Below, one piece after another: positions 27,144-34,067 of a stretch of 40,476 bases of DNA (its first letter is position 1; each line of letters begins with the position of its first letter). The notes under the pieces are model-generated. The model saw only the letters and a program-made list of their open reading frames with translations, had not been told where the DNA came from and ran no database searches. Origin of the DNA: a virus; the IMG/VR virus record IMGVR_UViG_3300032116_000500, positions 1 to 40,476 of that record; one strand, given 5' to 3'. Both the position numbers and the translations under genes were made by a program.

Positions 27144-27377
27144 ATGACCCTCCACTCTGACGCCCGCAAACTGAACTGGGCCATGATCGGCGTCATACTG
27201 ACGCTTGGCCTCCAGATCGCCGTGCTCATCTTTTGGGGCGGCGGCATCAACCAGCGCGTGGCCAGCCTCGAGCGCATCGTCGGCCCTCTCGCCGACGGGA
27301 CGCTGGCGCGCCTGGACGAGCGCACCCAGGCCATGAAGGAACAGCTAGACCGGATCGAGAAGAAGGAGGGAGAATGA
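27144..27377 (+). CDS. Small membrane protein with coiled-coil tail, lysis cassette
   Basis: 77 residues, ATG immediately after the spike's stop codon. A single hydrophobic helix at about residues 13-32 (WAMIGVILTLGLQIAVLIFW) is followed by a charged helical tail (LARLDERTQAMKEQLDRIEKK). One-helix proteins of this shape in lysis cassettes may be antiholins, holin partners or inner-membrane spanin-like proteins; the sequence alone does not decide. Its stop overlaps the next ATG (ATGA) after a strong AAGGAGGGAG site. Confidence 0.7.
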   Translation: MTLHSDARKLNWAMIGVILTLGLQIAVLIFWGGGINQRVASLERIVGPLADGTLARLDERTQAMKEQLDRIEKKEGE

Positions 27378-27619
27378 CCGACAACCAAGACCCCCTCCCC
27401 GAACCCTCGTTCCACTGGCGTCGCTGGGTCACCATCGGCTACGTCGTGTCGACCACGATCCTGCTGGTCGGCATCATCTGGAAGCTCAGCGAGGGTGGGC
27501 CGCTGCGCGACGTGGCCCTGGCCCTGATCGGTTCGCAGGCCTTCTTCGCCCTCCTCTACATGGGCGGCGCGTCGGCCGCCGACCTCGCCCGCATCGTCGC
27601 AAGCTGGAAAAAGCCATGA
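27374..27619 (+). CDS. Putative holin (two transmembrane helices)
   Basis: 81 residues from ATG 27374, which overlaps the upstream stop and has AAGGAGGGAG before it. Two hydrophobic helices: WVTIGYVVSTTILLVGIIW (about residues 18-36) and VALALIGSQAFFALLYMGGA (about 47-66). Short charged N- and C-termini (C-terminal WKKP) fit a class II-like holin. It is directly followed, with a four-base overlap, by the endolysin gene, the classic arrangement. Holins form inner-membrane holes that release or activate the endolysin at lysis time. No family signature is recognised; the call rests on topology and position. Confidence 0.7.
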   Translation: MTDNQDPLPEPSFHWRRWVTIGYVVSTTILLVGIIWKLSEGGPLRDVALALIGSQAFFALLYMGGASAADLARIVASWKKP

Positions 27620-27999
27620 GCAACGTCTTCGGTTCCCGGTCCCTCTCCCGCCTGAAAGGCGTTCACCCTGACCTGGTCAAGGTCGCCCACCTGGCCCTGT
27701 CCTACAGCCCCCTCGACTTCATGATCACCGAGGGTCTGCGGACCCGCGCCCGGCAGCAGGAGCTGTTCAACGAAGGTGCGTCCAAGACCCTGAACAGCCG
27801 CCACATCACGGGCCATGCGGTCGATGTCGCGGCCCTGGTCGGCGGCAAAGTGCGCTGGGACTGGCCCCTCTACCCGCGCATCGCGGAGGCTTTCAAGCGG
27901 GCGTCCAAGGAACTGAACGTGCCGATCATCTGGGGCGGCGACTGGAAGAGCCTGCGCGACGGTCCCCACTTCGAGCTGGACCGGAGGCGCTACCCATGA
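27616..27999 (+). CDS. Endolysin, M15 peptidase (L-Ala-D-Glu type)
   Basis: 127 residues, one compact domain. The M15/VanY-type zinc motifs are complete: S-x-H-x2-G-x-A-x-D as SRHITGHAVD (H63, D70) and GPHFEL (H118). FMITEGLRTRARQQELF near residue 35 is the usual substrate-side stretch and IIWGGDW precedes the last ligand. Such enzymes cut the L-Ala-D-Glu or similar peptide bond in peptidoglycan. There is no signal peptide, so export depends on the holin encoded upstream. Length fits single-domain phage endolysins of the T5 type. Confidence 0.92.
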   Translation: MSNVFGSRSLSRLKGVHPDLVKVAHLALSYSPLDFMITEGLRTRARQQELFNEGASKTLNSRHITGHAVDVAALVGGKVRWDWPLYPRIAEAFKRASKELNVPIIWGGDWKSLRDGPHFELDRRRYP

Positions 28000-28307
28000 A
28001 GAACCCCTTCCCCCTCCGCACCTGGCTGATCCTGGCGGCCGTTGTCGTCGCCGTGCTGTCCCTGCTCTCGTGGCGCGGGGCATGCACCTCTGCGGACCAG
28101 GCCAAGGACCAAGCCACCATCGCCGACGCGCGCACCGCGACGGCAAGCGAGACCTTTGAGATCACCGTCAACAACGCGGCGGCCGACGCCGCCACCCGGA
28201 CCCAGGTACAGGAGGCCCAAGATGCGGTACGCCAAGCTGATCCTGCTGACCGCGAGCGCGTTGCTCGCTACCAGCTGTGCAAGCTCCAGGGTATCAGCGC
28301 CTGCTGA
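27996..28307 (+). CDS. Putative inner-membrane spanin (Rz-like)
   Basis: 103 residues, starting four bases inside the endolysin gene. It has one N-terminal transmembrane helix (residues about 9-26, TWLILAAVVVAVLSLLSW) and then a polar, Ala/Asp/Gln-rich helix expected in the periplasm, ending in RYQLCKLQGISAC. The next gene, a lipoprotein, begins inside it in another frame, as Rz1 does within Rz. Together they would fuse inner and outer membranes in the last step of lysis. There is no recognisable sequence family, so the call rests on topology and arrangement. Confidence 0.6.
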   Translation: MKNPFPLRTWLILAAVVVAVLSLLSWRGACTSADQAKDQATIADARTATASETFEITVNNAAADAATRTQVQEAQDAVRQADPADRERVARYQLCKLQGISAC

Positions 28308-28545
28308 AGGCTGCTCGGTCTTCGGCGAGGCCATCTTGGGCAACGTCGTCGGCCACGCTACCCTCGCCGACAGCGGCGTGCCGCTGGACGACTGGCGCAA
28401 CTACGCCCTCGACGAGACCGGCCGCCTCACGCAGTCGGAGCGCGACAAGAAGGACGGCCTCGCCGTCATCAAGCTGTGCGAGGCGCGAGACCAGCGTGCC
28501 TACCGTGCCGTCAACGCCCCTTGGTATGCCTTCTGGGCCCGCTGA
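28222..28545 (+). CDS. Putative outer-membrane lipoprotein spanin (Rz1-like)
   Basis: 107 residues from ATG 28222, with AGGAGG about eight bases upstream, overlapping the spanin-like gene by 86 bases in a different frame. The N-terminus is a lipoprotein signal peptide (MRYAKLILLTASALLATSC) with the acylated Cys at residue 19. The mature part is soluble and longer than lambda Rz1 and lacks its Pro-rich character, so the spanin role is inferred from the nested arrangement after the endolysin. Alternative: an unrelated phage lipoprotein, for example for superinfection exclusion. Confidence 0.6.
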   Translation: MRYAKLILLTASALLATSCASSRVSAPAEGCSVFGEAILGNVVGHATLADSGVPLDDWRNYALDETGRLTQSERDKKDGLAVIKLCEARDQRAYRAVNAPWYAFWAR

Positions 28546-28557
28546 AAGAACGAGACC

Positions 28558-29178
28558 ATGACCACCTTCGTCCCTCAGTCCCTGCTCGCCGAGGACTACC
28601 CGACCGCCGCTGAAGTCCTGGCGCTGGCCAACATCATCTGCCCCATCGGAACGGTGATCGACTACGCAGGCACCGCCGAACCGGCTGTCGTGCAGGGCGT
28701 GACGTGGGTCTTCCCTTACGGGCAAGCGGTCAGCCGCTCGACCTACGCCACGCTGTTTGCCCGCCTCGGGACCACTTACGGTTCGGGGGACAGCACGACG
28801 ACCTTCAACCTGCCCGACTACCGGGGCCGACCAGGCGCTGGCCGGGACGACATGGGGGGCACCTCGGCCAACCGCCTGACCGCCGCGGTGTCGGGTATCG
28901 ACGGTGACGTGCTCGGCGCTTCGGGCGGTGACGAGCGGCTGCACGCACACACGCACACGGTCACCGACCCGGGCCACACCCACCTAATCTCGCCGCCCTC
29001 GTCGAGCGACGTCACCAGTTCGGGCTCGACCGCGACAGGTGCCGGCGGCGGTGAAACCGTCACGTCGTACAACAGCGGCTCGGCCACCACGGGTATCACC
29101 CTGGCCGACACGGGCGCAGGCGCGAGCCAGAACGTGCAGCCGACGATCATCGTGAACAAACTGATCCGGGTGCTCTAA
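28558..29178 (+). CDS. Phage tail collar domain protein
   Basis: 206 residues. Residues about 30-95 contain the tail collar fold: PIGTVIDYAG, then WVFPYGQAVSRSTYATLFA, then YGSGDSTTTFNLPDYRGRP. Residues 120-175 are Gly/Ser/Thr-rich with an HAHTHTVTDPGHTH motif often seen in fibre tips, where it binds metal. The end, NVQPTIIVNKLIRVL, is also typical of the family. It probably forms a short fibre or collar-like attachment, or a tip of the spike. It is the last gene of the rightward structural unit, before the shared terminator. Confidence 0.85.
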   Translation: MTTFVPQSLLAEDYPTAAEVLALANIICPIGTVIDYAGTAEPAVVQGVTWVFPYGQAVSRSTYATLFARLGTTYGSGDSTTTFNLPDYRGRPGAGRDDMGGTSANRLTAAVSGIDGDVLGASGGDERLHAHTHTVTDPGHTHLISPPSSSDVTSSGSTATGAGGGETVTSYNSGSATTGITLADTGAGASQNVQPTIIVNKLIRVL

Positions 29179-29183
29179 AGCAA

Positions 29184-29230
29184 AAAGCTCCGGCCGCTGG
29201 GAAGGACAAGTAACCAGCGGCCGGAGCTTT
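29184..29230. terminator. Bidirectional terminator between converging transcription units
   Basis: A perfect 17-base-pair inverted repeat (29184-29200 with 29214-29230) with a 13-base loop. Read leftwards it ends in CTTTTTGC, a fair U-tract, so it should stop the replication operon. Read rightwards it has only three Ts, so it may act more as a structural 3' end for the late transcript. It lies six bases after the tail-collar gene. Confidence 0.88.
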
Positions 29231-29324
29231 GGGCGTGACACGCGCTTGATCGCGCGCCACTCATCCCACGGCCCCGTCTCCCGGGAGGCTGTGAGGTCAG
29301 CGGCTAACCTAACACAGATCGGTG
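29231..29324. other. Short non-coding stretch between terminator and gapR-like gene
   Basis: About 95 bases with no ORF I can support. It holds a small hairpin possibility (CGCG-CTTGAT-CGCG near 29240) and GC-rich palindromic pieces. It would be the 3' untranslated part of the leftward operon. I looked for a tRNA here on both strands and saw none. Confidence 0.4.
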
Positions 29325-29600
29325 CTAGATCAAACCCAAAGCTGACAGATAGAGATCGAGGATCGCCTCTTCCTCTTGGCGCTTGGCCTTGTCCATCTTG
29401 CTGATGCGAAGCACCTTGCGCAGGGTCTTCACGTCATAGCCCTCGCCCTTGGCCTCGGCGAAGACCTCCTTCATGTCGGCCATCACGGCGGCCTTGTCCT
29501 CGTCGAGACGCTCGAGGCGCTCAATGATGCCGCGCAGGCGGCCCTGCGCGTTGTCGTTCAGCACGTCGGGGCTGGCGTCGAAGTATGCGTCGTCGGTCAT
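29325..29600 (-). CDS. GapR-like (DUF2312) nucleoid-associated protein
   Basis: 91 residues; GAGG precedes the ATG, which overlaps the helicase stop (ATGA). From residue 16 on it follows the DUF2312 pattern closely: QGRLRGIIERLERLDEDKAA, MADMKEVFAEAKGEGYDVK, LRKVLRISKMDKAKRQEEEA, ending ILDLYLSALG. In Caulobacter, GapR is an essential nucleoid protein that clamps overtwisted, AT-rich DNA ahead of replication forks and transcription and helps topoisomerases (family knowledge). A phage copy at the end of the replication operon could protect or relax phage DNA or interfere with the host protein (inference). The family is alphaproteobacterial, a strong host hint. Confidence 0.9.
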   Translation of the reverse strand: MTDDAYFDASPDVLNDNAQGRLRGIIERLERLDEDKAAVMADMKEVFAEAKGEGYDVKTLRKVLRISKMDKAKRQEEEAILDLYLSALGLI

Positions 29601-31012
29601 GTGTTCCTCTTCATGGCGTCGAGCATGATCTGCTGGACGCTCCTCTTGGTGTTGAGCCGCTCTAGTTTCAGTTCGTCCACAGTCCCCGCGGCGACAAGGT
29701 AGTGGACGAATACGCGCCGGTTCTTTCCGGCCTGCTGTTGGCGCATGGGGCCCACGCGCTCGATGATCTGGTCGTGCTCTTCGAGGTTCCAATCGAGCGA
29801 GAAGAACGCCAGCTCGTGGCTGTGCTCCTGCAGCCCGTCTACCCCGTGGCCCAGAGAGGCCGGGTGCGCAAACCAAACTCGGCCCTCGCCTGCCTTAGCG
29901 CGGCGCAAGCCAACTGGCGTCGACAGGTCGATGCCGTTGGGGAAGGTGCGCTGGAGCCGTTCGAGATCGTGCCGCCAGTTGTAGGCGACAAGCACGGGAG
30001 CACCGGCCGCTTCCTCGATGATGCTCCCCAGGGCCACCAGCTTGACGTCATGAACCTCATGCCACTTCCTTTCTTCCTCGTTGTCGTAAACCGCGCCCGA
30101 CGCCAGCTGCCCGCATTTGCCCGTGCGCGCCGCGGCGTTCGCCGCCTCGATGCCGACCGCCTTGATCTCGGTCCACATCTTGCGCTCCATCTCGCGGTAC
30201 TGCGCCCGGGCCTTAGCTGGCAGCTCGACGTAAATCACGTTCTTGACGTGATCCTCCACGTCGACCTCGGTGGTCAGGCAGATGTCGCGGATCGCCGTCT
30301 CGATCTGCTCCTGCGCGAAGGGCAGCGGGTCGATGCTGAAGCCGTCGAACGACTTCTGGAACCACCGCTCCTTGAAGCTCTCGAACGTGCGGCCCAGACG
30401 CTGGCCAGCGTCGAGAAACCAGCCCTGGCCCCAGAGGTCTTGCAGCCCGTTCGGCGACGGCGTGCCCGTCAGGTTGATCCAGCGCGGCGTGCGGTGGGCG
30501 ACGCGCCCTAGGGCCCTGGCCCTGGTCGAGCCGCCGCCCTGGTAATAGGTCTTGCCGGTGGTCGGGTGCGTGCGGAAGCCGCCACGGAAGCTCTTCAGCT
30601 TGGTGCTCTCGTCGGCGATCACCATGCCGAAGGGCCAGTCGCCGTCGAGCTTCTCGAGCAGCCACGGCAGGTTCTCGTAGTTGATCGTGGCCAGAGGCGA
30701 GCCGCCCCTTCGCACACGGCCGAGAGCTGCCAGCCGTTCGGCAGGCGTGCCGAGGATCGTGTCGACCTGCCACCCCGCGCAGAAGTCCCACTTCTTGACC
30801 TCGTCGGGCCAGGTGTGCTCGGCCACCCGCTTCGGCGCGATGACCAGCGCCGGTCGCGTGACCTCGCCGCAGAGGTGGAGCAGGTCGAGGGCGGCCAACG
30901 TGGCCGAGGTCTTGCCCGTGCCCATCCCCGCCCACTGACCGGCGCGCACGACCTCGCAGGCGTGGTCGATCATAGCCGGTTGCCAGGGCCTGGGGACGTA
31001 CTCACGGGACAA
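29597..31012 (-). CDS. SNF2/DEAD-like helicase
   Basis: 471 residues from TTG 31012, 11 bases inside the upstream gene; an early start is needed because family members begin with an R-P-x-Q motif such as VPRPWQPAMIDH. Walker A is GMGTGKT (29-35), the Walker B-like box is VIADEST (132-137), motif III is LTGTPSPNG (181-189), and motif VI is QIIERVGPMRQ near residue 425. It belongs to the SNF2-like phage helicases that often sit with polA, DUF2815 and VRR-NUC genes. Expected role: ATP-driven translocation on or unwinding of DNA during phage replication or recombination. Confidence 0.9.
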   Translation of the reverse strand: MSREYVPRPWQPAMIDHACEVVRAGQWAGMGTGKTSATLAALDLLHLCGEVTRPALVIAPKRVAEHTWPDEVKKWDFCAGWQVDTILGTPAERLAALGRVRRGGSPLATINYENLPWLLEKLDGDWPFGMVIADESTKLKSFRGGFRTHPTTGKTYYQGGGSTRARALGRVAHRTPRWINLTGTPSPNGLQDLWGQGWFLDAGQRLGRTFESFKERWFQKSFDGFSIDPLPFAQEQIETAIRDICLTTEVDVEDHVKNVIYVELPAKARAQYREMERKMWTEIKAVGIEAANAAARTGKCGQLASGAVYDNEEERKWHEVHDVKLVALGSIIEEAAGAPVLVAYNWRHDLERLQRTFPNGIDLSTPVGLRRAKAGEGRVWFAHPASLGHGVDGLQEHSHELAFFSLDWNLEEHDQIIERVGPMRQQQAGKNRRVFVHYLVAAGTVDELKLERLNTKRSVQQIMLDAMKRNT

Positions 31013-31256
31013 GGCGCAGGCCCCAAGGATCGGGGAACTGGTTATTCAGCACGCCTGGCTCACCTGCCCGGCGCAACGCGCCGATGACCGAGTTGCGGGT
31101 GCGGCCCAGTATCCCGGCGATGTACGCCGCGCTGCGACCGGCACGCCGGTGGCGTATGGCCCGGGCCAACTCTGCGGCGGTCCAGGTTTTGTGGGCGATG
31201 CTGCCGCCCGTCGGCTTCGGGGCGCGGCGCTCTCGGATTTGGTGGTAAGGGTTCAC
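31002..31256 (-). CDS. GcrA-like helix-turn-helix protein
   Basis: 84 residues from GTG 31256. Residues about 25-65 read WTAAELARAIRHRRAGRSAA, then YIAGILGRTRNSVIGALRRAG. This matches the N-terminal DNA-binding helices of GcrA, whose hallmark is a tryptophan start and TRNAVIGKVHRLG. GcrA is the alphaproteobacterial regulator that binds methylated GANTC sites and sigma-70 RNA polymerase to switch on cell-cycle genes (family knowledge). This protein has only the DNA-binding part; the C-terminal sigma-binding domain is not visible. It may compete with host GcrA or regulate phage genes. It overlaps VRR-NUC (GTGA) and the helicase. Confidence 0.78.
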   Translation of the reverse strand: MNPYHQIRERRAPKPTGGSIAHKTWTAAELARAIRHRRAGRSAAYIAGILGRTRNSVIGALRRAGEPGVLNNQFPDPWGLRLVP

Positions 31257-31564
31257 TGTGTCCTCTCCTCAATGTAATCGTCGACTGCCTCGATGCTGTC
31301 GAGGGTGAAGACCGCGCAGCCCAGGCTGCGCAGCTTGGCGTGCTCCCGCTCCTGATGCGGATCGGGCTTCTTGCCGGGGGCCTTCAGCTCGACGAAATGA
31401 ACCTTCGCGGCGATGAGCGGAACGCCGTACTGCTGGGGGCCTTGAGGCCAGATCACCAACCGATCCGGCGCGCCGCGGTGCCCCGGCCAGACCATCTTCC
31501 TGACCAGCGCCCCGGCGGCTGTCGCCTTCTTGCGCAGGTGCATCTCGACTGTGCTCTCACGCAT
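31253..31564 (-). CDS. VRR-NUC domain nuclease
   Basis: 103 residues from ATG 31564, which overlaps the HNH stop (TGATG); an ATG five codons upstream is less likely. The single domain shows the PD-(D/E)XK pattern of virus-type replication-repair nucleases: WPGHRGAPDRLV (D34), VHFVELKAPG (E59, K61), then DPHQEREHAKL (Q71) and a C-terminal VFTLDSIEAVDDYI. Such small stand-alone nucleases act on branched or flap DNA, usually beside a helicase of the SNF2 type, as here. Confidence 0.92.
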   Translation of the reverse strand: MRESTVEMHLRKKATAAGALVRKMVWPGHRGAPDRLVIWPQGPQQYGVPLIAAKVHFVELKAPGKKPDPHQEREHAKLRSLGCAVFTLDSIEAVDDYIEERTQ

Positions 31565-32094
31565 CAGATGTGCTTCCATGTTCGCCGGGTGCGGATGCCC
31601 CAGACGTGCGCAGGGTGGACGTTGTAAAGCGTGGCCACCGTGATGTGGTCGAGTTTTAGGGCGCGAATGTTACGCACGTCGTTCTCGGTCAGCTTCGCCA
31701 TGCCGTGGCGCGAACCTCTCGGTCTGACGTCGTTCACGATGCTATCTGCCGCATTGTCCTTGTGCGTTCCGTAGCAGAGATTGGCCAGTCGGTTATCGCC
31801 CTTCCGGTCGTTCAAGTGGCGCGCGACCTGCCCGTCAGGTTTTGGGCCGACGAAGGTAGCGAGCACCAGATCGTGGATCGTATGCTGCTGGCGTTTGCCT
31901 TCTCCCGCCAAGGTGACGACGTGGTAGCCGTTGCCCTTGACGGCTGGTTGGAGAATGCGCCCGCGCCGGATCGCCTCCCCGAGCCCGCCCTTCCCGGCAG
32001 CGACGTATCGGTCCTTCGAGCGCACTCGGCCACGGTCGCTGACCTCGTAATAGTCACCTTCCCAGCCTTCGATCTTGCGCCACTGTTCTCTCAT
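31564..32094 (-). CDS. HNH homing endonuclease with NUMOD4 start
   Basis: 176 residues; the ATG overlaps the DNA polymerase stop (ATGA). The N-terminus is a NUMOD4 motif (WRKIEGWEGDYYEVSDRGRVRS). Residues about 65-115 carry an HNH_3-type centre (HDLVLATFVG, then ARHLNDRKGDNRLANLCYGTH). The C-terminal 50 residues form a DNA-recognition helix-turn-helix (AKLTENDVRNIRALKL, then HVWGIRTRRTWKHI). This is a free-standing homing endonuclease, probably aimed at a site in or near polymerase genes of related phages. It is a selfish element embedded in the operon without breaking the coupling of its neighbours. Confidence 0.9.
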   Translation of the reverse strand: MREQWRKIEGWEGDYYEVSDRGRVRSKDRYVAAGKGGLGEAIRRGRILQPAVKGNGYHVVTLAGEGKRQQHTIHDLVLATFVGPKPDGQVARHLNDRKGDNRLANLCYGTHKDNAADSIVNDVRPRGSRHGMAKLTENDVRNIRALKLDHITVATLYNVHPAHVWGIRTRRTWKHI

Positions 32095-34067
32095 TTTTGG
32101 TATCTAGCGCCTTCCCAACCAGCCGCTGCCAGAGGCAGGCCTTGTGCCCACGGGGGGACCGTGGTCATTATTGAGGAGAGACGATCAACCGTAAACTGGT
32201 CACTGTCAATAGGCTCCGTGACCAGCTCGTCGTGACAAGTTAAAATAATAGGGAACCCGGCCGCCTCGGCCTCGGCCATGTTGTGCGCCAGCACGTCGCG
32301 AGCCCCGCCCTGCGTGGCGTTCTCGATCAGCTTGCCGCCGTAGGTGTGCAGCCGCTCCCATTTCCGGGTGTACTGGTTGACACCCATGTACGTCAGCTTG
32401 CCCTCCTCGACGGCGACGCCGGGGTAGCAGAGGCAACGGCCAGAGGGGAGGCGCATGCGCAGCCAGCTGCCGTCGCGTTGGAAGACGAGCTTGCCACCGG
32501 CCGCCTCGACCCGCAGGCCCGGTTGCTCTGCGGCGCGGATCGCGGCGCGCTCGGTCTCGTACCACAGCTCGACGATGTGCTTGTTCTTCTTGCGCCAGGC
32601 CTTCACGATCTCGAGCGCCCGGGCGTCGGACATCTCCAGCCCGTAGATGCGGGCCATCGCCTGGAACGCGCCGACGGCACCTTGGTAACCGCAGGCCAGC
32701 TCGGGCACCTTGCCCTGCGCCTGGCGTTGGTCGGCCGTGACCTGGTCGATAGGTATGTTCAGCACCTCGGACGCGCCGACGTAGTAGAGGTCGGGGCCGG
32801 TGCCTGCGTCGTAGTCCCTGAACGCGCGGAGCTTCCACTCTTCGCCTGCCAGCCAGGCCAGGAACCGGCCTTCGATGTTGGCCAGGTCGGAGGACACCAT
32901 CTTCTTGCCGGGCCCGACGGTCAGCGCGCCGCGCGTGCAGTTGGCGGCGGTGTTCATGACGTTGTCGTAGACCAGGTCCGCGCAGTCCGCGAGGAAGGCT
33001 TCGATGGCGTCGAGGATGGCCTGTTGCTTCAGCGTCGGGCGCATCAGGTTCTGGGGCTGGAAGAGGCGGCCAGCCCAGCGGCCGGTGCGCGCAGCGCCAC
33101 AGAACTGCAGCGTGCCGCGCAGCCGCCCGTCGCTCGACGTCCCCCGCAGGAGCGTCTTGTACTTGGCGGTCGACGACACCGTGGCCATGAGCCTGATGCG
33201 GAGCAGGTGTTTAACCGGCTCTGGCAGGTTCTCGTCGGCCAGTCGCCGCTCGAGCGTGCCCTTCTGCATGTCGGGCAGGTCGACGCCGAACTCGCCGAGC
33301 AGGTACTTCAGGAAGGCGTCGCGCTGGGTGGTGCTCTCGAGCCCCTGCCCCGTCTCCGGGTCGAAGCCGGTCAGCTCCTGGGTCTTCGCCTTCAGCCCCT
33401 TCTTGGCCAGGTCCGTGGCGCGCACGGCGGCCTCTGCCAGGGCCAGGTCGACGGCCACGCCCCTGTCGTTGATCTTCTGGTCGAGCACCCACAGGTCACG
33501 CTCGCGCTGGTTCCCGGGGTAGTTCCACTTGGGCAGGCGCTTGCGCACCTCGCGCATCGACAGGATGTCGGACCCCGCGTAGTCGAGGAACCGCTGCCAC
33601 TCAACGGGGTGGGTCTCGCGCGTCGCGCGCCTGACCTTGGAACTCTGGGGCCTGGGTTTGCAGAAGAGCTGGACCAGCTGCTTGCCCGCCTTGTCCTTGG
33701 CAAGGTCGGTCGGCACGCCCAACACCGAGCACAGCTTGTCGAGGGAGCCGGGAAGGCCGTGGGCGAGGGCCTGGACCATCGTGTCCACGACCTTCTCGAC
33801 CGGCATCTCGTAGCCCCATGCGTGGCGCAGGACGGTGCGGTCGAAGGCAGAGTTCTGCCAGACCTGCTCGTCGGCGGCGTCGGCGGCGGCCAGGGCCACC
33901 TTGACCTTGTCCTCCCAGCCGGGCCTGGTGCAGTCGATGACCTCGACTGGGCCTTCGTCAATAGCCCAGGCCAGGACCGTGATCTCGACCTTCTCTGCGT
34001 AGCGGTGCAGGCCGTGGGCGAGGGGCGTTTCGCAGTAGGTTTCCGTATCGCCAAAAAAGGTGGTCAA
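32091..34067 (-). CDS. DNA polymerase, family A, with 3'-5' exonuclease
   Basis: 658 residues from TTG 34067, overlapping the upstream stop (TTGA); the longer ORF to 34163 would add an unlikely basic tail. Exonuclease motifs: FFGDTET (D7, E9), QNSAFDRTVL and YAGSDILSMREV. Polymerase motif A is SSDLANIEGRFLAWLAG (D394), motif B is RQAQGKVPELACGYQG (K453) and motif C is CHDELVTE (H612, D613, E614). All catalytic acids are present. It is the phage's main replicative polymerase. Its operon partners (DUF2815, DUF2800, VRR-NUC, SNF2 helicase) recur with this type of polymerase in many phages; the T7-type primase-helicase is not in the window. Confidence 0.95.
   Translation of the reverse strand: MTTFFGDTETYCETPLAHGLHRYAEKVEITVLAWAIDEGPVEVIDCTRPGWEDKVKVALAAADAADEQVWQNSAFDRTVLRHAWGYEMPVEKVVDTMVQALAHGLPGSLDKLCSVLGVPTDLAKDKAGKQLVQLFCKPRPQSSKVRRATRETHPVEWQRFLDYAGSDILSMREVRKRLPKWNYPGNQRERDLWVLDQKINDRGVAVDLALAEAAVRATDLAKKGLKAKTQELTGFDPETGQGLESTTQRDAFLKYLLGEFGVDLPDMQKGTLERRLADENLPEPVKHLLRIRLMATVSSTAKYKTLLRGTSSDGRLRGTLQFCGAARTGRWAGRLFQPQNLMRPTLKQQAILDAIEAFLADCADLVYDNVMNTAANCTRGALTVGPGKKMVSSDLANIEGRFLAWLAGEEWKLRAFRDYDAGTGPDLYYVGASEVLNIPIDQVTADQRQAQGKVPELACGYQGAVGAFQAMARIYGLEMSDARALEIVKAWRKKNKHIVELWYETERAAIRAAEQPGLRVEAAGGKLVFQRDGSWLRMRLPSGRCLCYPGVAVEEGKLTYMGVNQYTRKWERLHTYGGKLIENATQGGARDVLAHNMAEAEAAGFPIILTCHDELVTEPIDSDQFTVDRLSSIMTTVPPWAQGLPLAAAGWEGARYQK

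Noticed and set aside
24219-29178. Diversity-generating retroelement as in phage BPP-1, given the Bbp-type head genes
   Set aside because: No reverse transcriptase frame and no template/variable repeat pair seen near the spike or collar genes.
29231-29324. Possible tRNA or small RNA after the shared terminator
   Set aside because: No T-loop or acceptor pairing on either strand; only small GC hairpins.
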